A stretch of 64,000 bases of DNA from Gracilibacillus massiliensis. GTDB lineage: Bacteria; Bacillota; Bacilli; Bacillales; Amphibacillaceae. Of this stretch, positions 60,846 to 64,000 are shown piece by piece. The notes beneath the pieces were generated by a model that was given only the letters and a program-made list of their open reading frames with translations, was not told where the DNA came from and made no database searches. The stretch lies in NCBI RefSeq assembly GCF_001458115.1, contig NZ_CZRP01000013.1, positions 248,001 through 312,000 on the forward strand. Reading direction: 5' to 3'. How positions within the stretch are numbered: position 1 is the first letter of the stretch; the number at the start of each line of letters is the position of its first letter. The position numbers were made by a program, and so were the translations under genes.

Positions 60846-61292
60846 TCATTTTATAGGAATACAAATTTCACAATAATCGTTGCTGATCCTATCGCCAATG
60901 TATTTTTCCAAAATTGGCTTTTCATCCATTTCAAACCCGTTATTTTGTAGTGATTGAAAAATATCACTATAAGCTTCTTGAATATCAGCTGCTGTATGTT
61001 TAACTTCGTAAGTAAGATACTTTCCACCAGAAAGCCGTCTTTCAAGAACAGAATCATCCACTTTATAATCATCTGAAATTACAATGCACGCATCAAATCT
61101 ACAGTTTTCAGGAAGTGTTGTTTCTGGATTATCATGTGAGATACAAAATAGAATTGCAGATTCAAGGAGATTTTTCTCTTTAGCCCATTGTTTCAAATTC
61201 TCCATAACTTTAATGTTGTCAGGACCATATTGTCCAACTCTTTGCATATAAGCAATTCGATAATTTGGAAATACTTCGACTTTAAATTTCAT
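60846..61292 (-). CDS. GyrI-like (SbmC-type) small-molecule-binding protein
   Basis: This 148-aa stand-alone GyrI-like domain (VEVFPNYRIAYMQRVGQYGP, then RFDACIVISDDY, LSGGKYLTYEVKHTAADIQE, ending YCEICIPIK) binds toxins or drugs; E. coli SbmC/GyrI protects gyrase. It has no DNA-binding domain, unlike the AraC protein at 47810-48682, which carries the same fold. AAGGGATG lies before the ATG. Confidence 0.85.
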   Translation of the reverse strand: MKFKVEVFPNYRIAYMQRVGQYGPDNIKVMENLKQWAKEKNLLESAILFCISHDNPETTLPENCRFDACIVISDDYKVDDSVLERRLSGGKYLTYEVKHTAADIQEAYSDIFQSLQNNGFEMDEKPILEKYIGDRISNDYCEICIPIK

Positions 61293-61444
61293 TATTTTTC
61301 ATCCCTTCTTATCTTGTTTTTGTTTGACACATATCGAATGTAGCACGCTTTAAAAATATATACACTTTAATTTTTAAAATTTTTCAAAATTAAGTAGTAT
61401 TATAGATTGCTAAAATTGAATAGCTGGGAGGATCACCTAAAAAA

Positions 61445-62020
61445 ATGGGAGCTGATATTAACTTGACTAAGTTATATTTTGTAAGACACGCCCACTCTTT
61501 CTATACGCCTGATGAATTAGGAAGGCCTTTATCAGATAGAGGTTTTGCAGATGTCGCTATAGTAAATGAATTATTAAAAACGGAGAAAATTGACATTGTT
61601 TTATCTAGCCCTTATATGAGAGCAGTTCAAACGGTAGAAGGTGTTGCATCTCAATTAGGTAAAGAGGTTGTAATTATAGAGGAATTTAAAGAACGATTAC
61701 TAACAGCAAATCCTGTTAAAGATTTTAATCAGGAAGTAGTGAAAGTATGGGAGGATTTCAATTTTTTCTTGGATGGTGGTGAGTCCAATAGGGTTGCTCA
61801 AAAACGAGGTGTAGAAGCAACTTATAACGTATTGAATAAGTACACTGATAAAAACATTGTTATCGGTACACATGGTAATATAATGGCTCTAATTATGAAT
61901 CACTTCGATTCTCAGTATGATTTTTCATTTTGGAAAAATCTCGATATGCCAGATGTTTATAAATTAACTTTTGACGGTAGAGGGTTAAGGGGTGTTAATA
62001 GATTGTGGAATAGGCTTTAG
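61445..62020 (+). CDS. histidine phosphatase (phosphoglycerate-mutase-like)
   Basis: This 191-aa protein has LYFVRHAHSFYTPDELGRPL with the catalytic His in RHAH (Gly replaced by Ala), SSPYMRAVQTVEG with the second Arg, an acidic EEFKERL and VIGTHGNIMAL with the second catalytic His. It acts on phosphorylated small molecules; the substrate is unknown. GGGAGG lies about 13 bases before the ATG; the TTG at codon 8 is an alternative start. Confidence 0.85.
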   Translation: MGADINLTKLYFVRHAHSFYTPDELGRPLSDRGFADVAIVNELLKTEKIDIVLSSPYMRAVQTVEGVASQLGKEVVIIEEFKERLLTANPVKDFNQEVVKVWEDFNFFLDGGESNRVAQKRGVEATYNVLNKYTDKNIVIGTHGNIMALIMNHFDSQYDFSFWKNLDMPDVYKLTFDGRGLRGVNRLWNRL

Positions 62021-62047
62021 TCTTGTTGGTGCTAGTTCAATAAGGCA

Positions 62048-62083
62048 GGACATTACCTGTTATCAAGTAATGCCCTTTCTTTT
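62048..62083 (+). terminator. terminator after the histidine phosphatase gene
   Basis: A 9-bp stem with one mismatch (GGACATTAC with GTAATGCCC) is followed by TTTCTTTT. Confidence 0.65.
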
Positions 62084-62107
62084 AACAATATTCAAATAGA
62101 TCACTAT

Positions 62108-63046
62108 TTACGAAGCATTATATACAATCGTTTCCCACTGCTGATCGGCTTTCTTTATCGTTTCATTTAAATTGAGATTTAGTTGTTTCAATTGACTGAT
62201 TGTTTGATCTACTTTTTGATACATATCACTCACTTGTTCAGCCGATTTATTGATTTTATCCTGGACAAACCAATCCATGATTAAACCATCGAAAAAGTAA
62301 TCTGCAAAAGTTAAACCACCTGAAATTTCGATGTTCGCCTTAAATGATTTTCCGATATCATTTAATTCATGGGAAAATTTTCTAAGTAAACGCTGCGCCT
62401 CATGTGTGGCACGTTCAGCATCGTCTAAATGACTGTGTTTTAAAGATGTCGAAATGATCCCGCCGCCAAGCATATCAGCCGTTCCCCAGTTTTTTGCACT
62501 ATCTAATGAATCAGTTGCCGAGGATAATGCTCGTTTCACTTCTTCTCCAGCTGCAATCGCCTCTGCTACTTCTGATTTCTCATCCTGCATGACACCGAGT
62601 TGCTCTAATAAATCTAACGCCTCTTGGCCACTCTGATGATTAGAATCTAGTAAAAGGTGATATTTTTCTTCTAGTAAATTCTGATAACGGACATCAGGCT
62701 CACCTAAAGCACGAATCTGTTGATCGAGTTCACCAATATCCTCTTTGACGTCTTCAAGCGATTCCTTTGCCTCTTGATATTGTAATTGTGCTCTGACGAC
62801 TTCTTGTTTTTCCTGATCGAGTTTTTCTAACTTCTTACCAGTAACCGTATAAAATAAATTGCTGATACTGATTGATTCTAACTTTTCCACATCTACCTTT
62901 TCGTCTTGCAGTCTTTGGTAGCATTCGCTTTTTTGTTTTTCTAATTTCTCTAAATCAACCGACAATTCTTTCCGTTCGTGTTTTAAACGATTGATTTTTC
63001 GTTTTTCCTCTTGAGCTTTTACGATTTTTTGATAAAATGCATCCAT
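62108..63046 (-). CDS. coiled-coil protein of unknown function
   Basis: The 312-aa protein has two long coiled coils: residues 10-60 (NRLKHERKELSVDLEKLEKQ) and 75-125 (DQEKQEVVRAQLQYQEAKES). A central helical region with a Gly-rich hydrophobic turn (NWGTADMLGGGIISTSLK), FADYFFDGLIMDWFVQDKIN and a final coiled coil follow. It resembles unnamed Bacillaceae proteins with the TADMLGGG motif. The ATG at 63046 follows GAGGTG. It lies behind the M48 protease gene and may be in its operon. Confidence 0.75.
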   Translation of the reverse strand: MDAFYQKIVKAQEEKRKINRLKHERKELSVDLEKLEKQKSECYQRLQDEKVDVEKLESISISNLFYTVTGKKLEKLDQEKQEVVRAQLQYQEAKESLEDVKEDIGELDQQIRALGEPDVRYQNLLEEKYHLLLDSNHQSGQEALDLLEQLGVMQDEKSEVAEAIAAGEEVKRALSSATDSLDSAKNWGTADMLGGGIISTSLKHSHLDDAERATHEAQRLLRKFSHELNDIGKSFKANIEISGGLTFADYFFDGLIMDWFVQDKINKSAEQVSDMYQKVDQTISQLKQLNLNLNETIKKADQQWETIVYNAS

Positions 63047-63082
63047 TTTTTCTATCACCTCTATTACTATATACGAACAGAC

Positions 63083-64000
63083 CTATTGATTCGTTTCACG
63101 ATTTTTTATTTCTTCCTCAATTCGTGCAATTCGGTCGGCAATTGGCGGGTGACTGGAACGTAAAAGTTTGATCCAGAAAGCCGGTGAAATATCTGTTTTC
63201 GATTGTTCTGCTAATTGGCGATAACTTGCTAGTGCGGGTTCCAGGTTTTCCGTTTGTTTTATTGCGTATCGATCTGCTTGTATTTCCATTTGTCGTGAGA
63301 CGAACAACTGAACAGGCTGCATCACCATTAATATGATGACTGTTATAAGCAATAGCTTTGTTAATGATGGTAGTTTATAGGCATCAATCCAATTGTGTGA
63401 GAGTTTTTGAAGTACCAATAAAATGAGCAGACTTAAGACAAGATACAATCCGATTCCCCAGTAAACATGGTGATAAATATAGTGCGCAATCTCATGAGCC
63501 ATAATAAATAGGATCTCGCTAGTTTGCATACCATTTACCGTTGTGTCCCACAAGACAATGCGAGCATGATCAAAAATTCCTGTCACATAAGCGTTATAGG
63601 TAGAGACCTTCTCACTTTTGTTAACGACAAAGATATCTGCATCTTCAACACCTGCCTGCGTAGTTAAATCGACTATACCCTGCTTTAGCTCGCCATTCTC
63701 TAATGAGCTAAAGTCATCAAATAACGGATCGATCAAAATCGGCTGCACAAACATAACAAATAACACAATTGGAATCGATAGTGCCCATAAAATCCATCCC
63801 CATATTGCTGGCCATTTTTTAATAACAAAACTTGTCCCTGCTACGATCACAAATAACGAAACCCAAAATAACCCCGTGCTCAACCAACCTTCGAGTAACC
63901 ATGAGATAAATCCTTGAGTTCGTGTTCCTTCTCTAACACTGAGTATGTACCAGATCACTCGAAGCGGGAAGTGAATGATATAATCTAGTACGATTAAAAA
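63083..64000 (-). CDS. M48-family membrane metalloprotease, YhfN-like (5' end outside window)
   Basis: The frame is open from the window edge (306 codons to the stop). Zinc motif [10 protein letters not shown] lies in [10 protein letters not shown], with a downstream Glu in EIQADRYAI, and several membrane segments surround it. This matches Ste24/CAAX-prenyl-protease-type M48 proteins such as B. subtilis YhfN. They cleave membrane proteins. [17 protein letters not shown] and [14 protein letters not shown] are typical family blocks. The N-terminus lies beyond 64000. Confidence 0.9.
   Translation of the reverse strand, partial: FLIVLDYIIHFPLRVIWYILSVREGTRTQGFISWLLEGWLSTGLFWVSLFVIVAGTSFVIKKWPAIWGWILWALSIPIVLFVMFVQPILIDPLFDDFSSLENGELKQGIVDLTTQAGVEDADIFVVNKSEKVSTYNAYVTGIFDHARIVLWDTTVNGMQTSEILFIMAHEIAHYIYHHVYWGIGLYLVLSLLILLVLQKLSHNWIDAYKLPSLTKLLLITVIILMVMQPVQLFVSRQMEIQADRYAIKQTENLEPALASYRQLAEQSKTDISPAFWIKLLRSSHPPIADRIARIEEEIKNRETNQ

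Noticed and set aside
1-64000. CRISPR arrays, tRNA or rRNA genes, prophage modules
   Set aside because: No regularly spaced direct repeats, tRNA cloverleaf sequences, rRNA-like conserved stretches or phage structural genes were seen.

Overview
The window is low-GC Firmicutes chromosome from an endospore-forming Bacillaceae. It carries a complete gerPABCDEF spore-coat germination operon, the minor spore protein gene tlp, the competence regulator comK, addA/addB, a Gram-positive signal peptidase, and many lipoproteins with clear lipoboxes. Much of the backbone (asnB/asnO-like, yisL, gerP, addAB, yhjE- and yhjD-like genes, signal peptidase, comK, a yhfN-like protease) recalls the Bacillus subtilis yhf-comK-yhj-add-gerP-yis neighbourhood. 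The repeat families and IS elements suggest one of the salt-tolerant Bacillaceae (Gracilibacillus/Oceanobacillus-like). That genus-level guess is inference.

Layout. 1-5.05 kb (minus): a 3'-truncated GH13-like secreted protein lacking visible catalytic residues, a two-TM protein, asparagine synthetase, YisL and a DUF418 membrane protein. 5.08-6.61 kb: a complete IS4-family element with terminal inverted repeats and a 7-bp target duplication. 6.7-8.7 kb (plus): gerPA-F with a candidate sigma-K promoter and a repeat element between gerPC and gerPD. 8.7-9.3 kb: two inverted copies of a GC-richer repeat. 9.4-16.5 kb (minus): addB-addA. 17-22.7 kb: single-gene enzymes and lipoproteins. 22.7-23.05 kb: a compact type I toxin-antitoxin locus (28-aa Hol-Tox-like peptide plus antisense RNA). 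23.3-30 kb: signal peptidase, TVP38 protein, yhjD, an ECF sigma operon, small membrane proteins, comK. 30.1-31.6 kb: a possible small RNA, then a full T-box riboswitch in front of a SAM methyltransferase. 31.5-33.1 kb: an IS605-type TnpB element, a mini-element and a broken phosphotransferase gene. 33.5-62 kb: a long array of small accessory genes. 62-64 kb: a coiled-coil protein and an M48 protease that runs off the window.

The accessory array holds many GNAT acetyltransferases (12 intact in about 45 kb plus a relic), methyltransferases, a Nudix hydrolase, HIT and DinB proteins, a serine beta-lactamase-like hydrolase, two small P-loop kinases, MepB and GyrI-like proteins. Each looks like a one-gene detoxification or modification function. 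The region is also eroding: three genes carry single in-frame stops (APH, DinB, a methyltransferase), two or three are frameshifted, and several survive only as fragments.

Most interesting: (1) the type I toxin-antitoxin locus, with an 11-bp complementarity between the 5' and 3' parts of the toxin mRNA; (2) the T-box, apparently leucine-specific, controlling a methyltransferase rather than an amino-acid gene; (3) a second possible RNA/TM-peptide locus just upstream of it; (4) two ECF sigma operons with unusual partners; (5) the TnpB element that replaced the end of the methyltransferase gene. No tRNA, rRNA or CRISPR array was seen.
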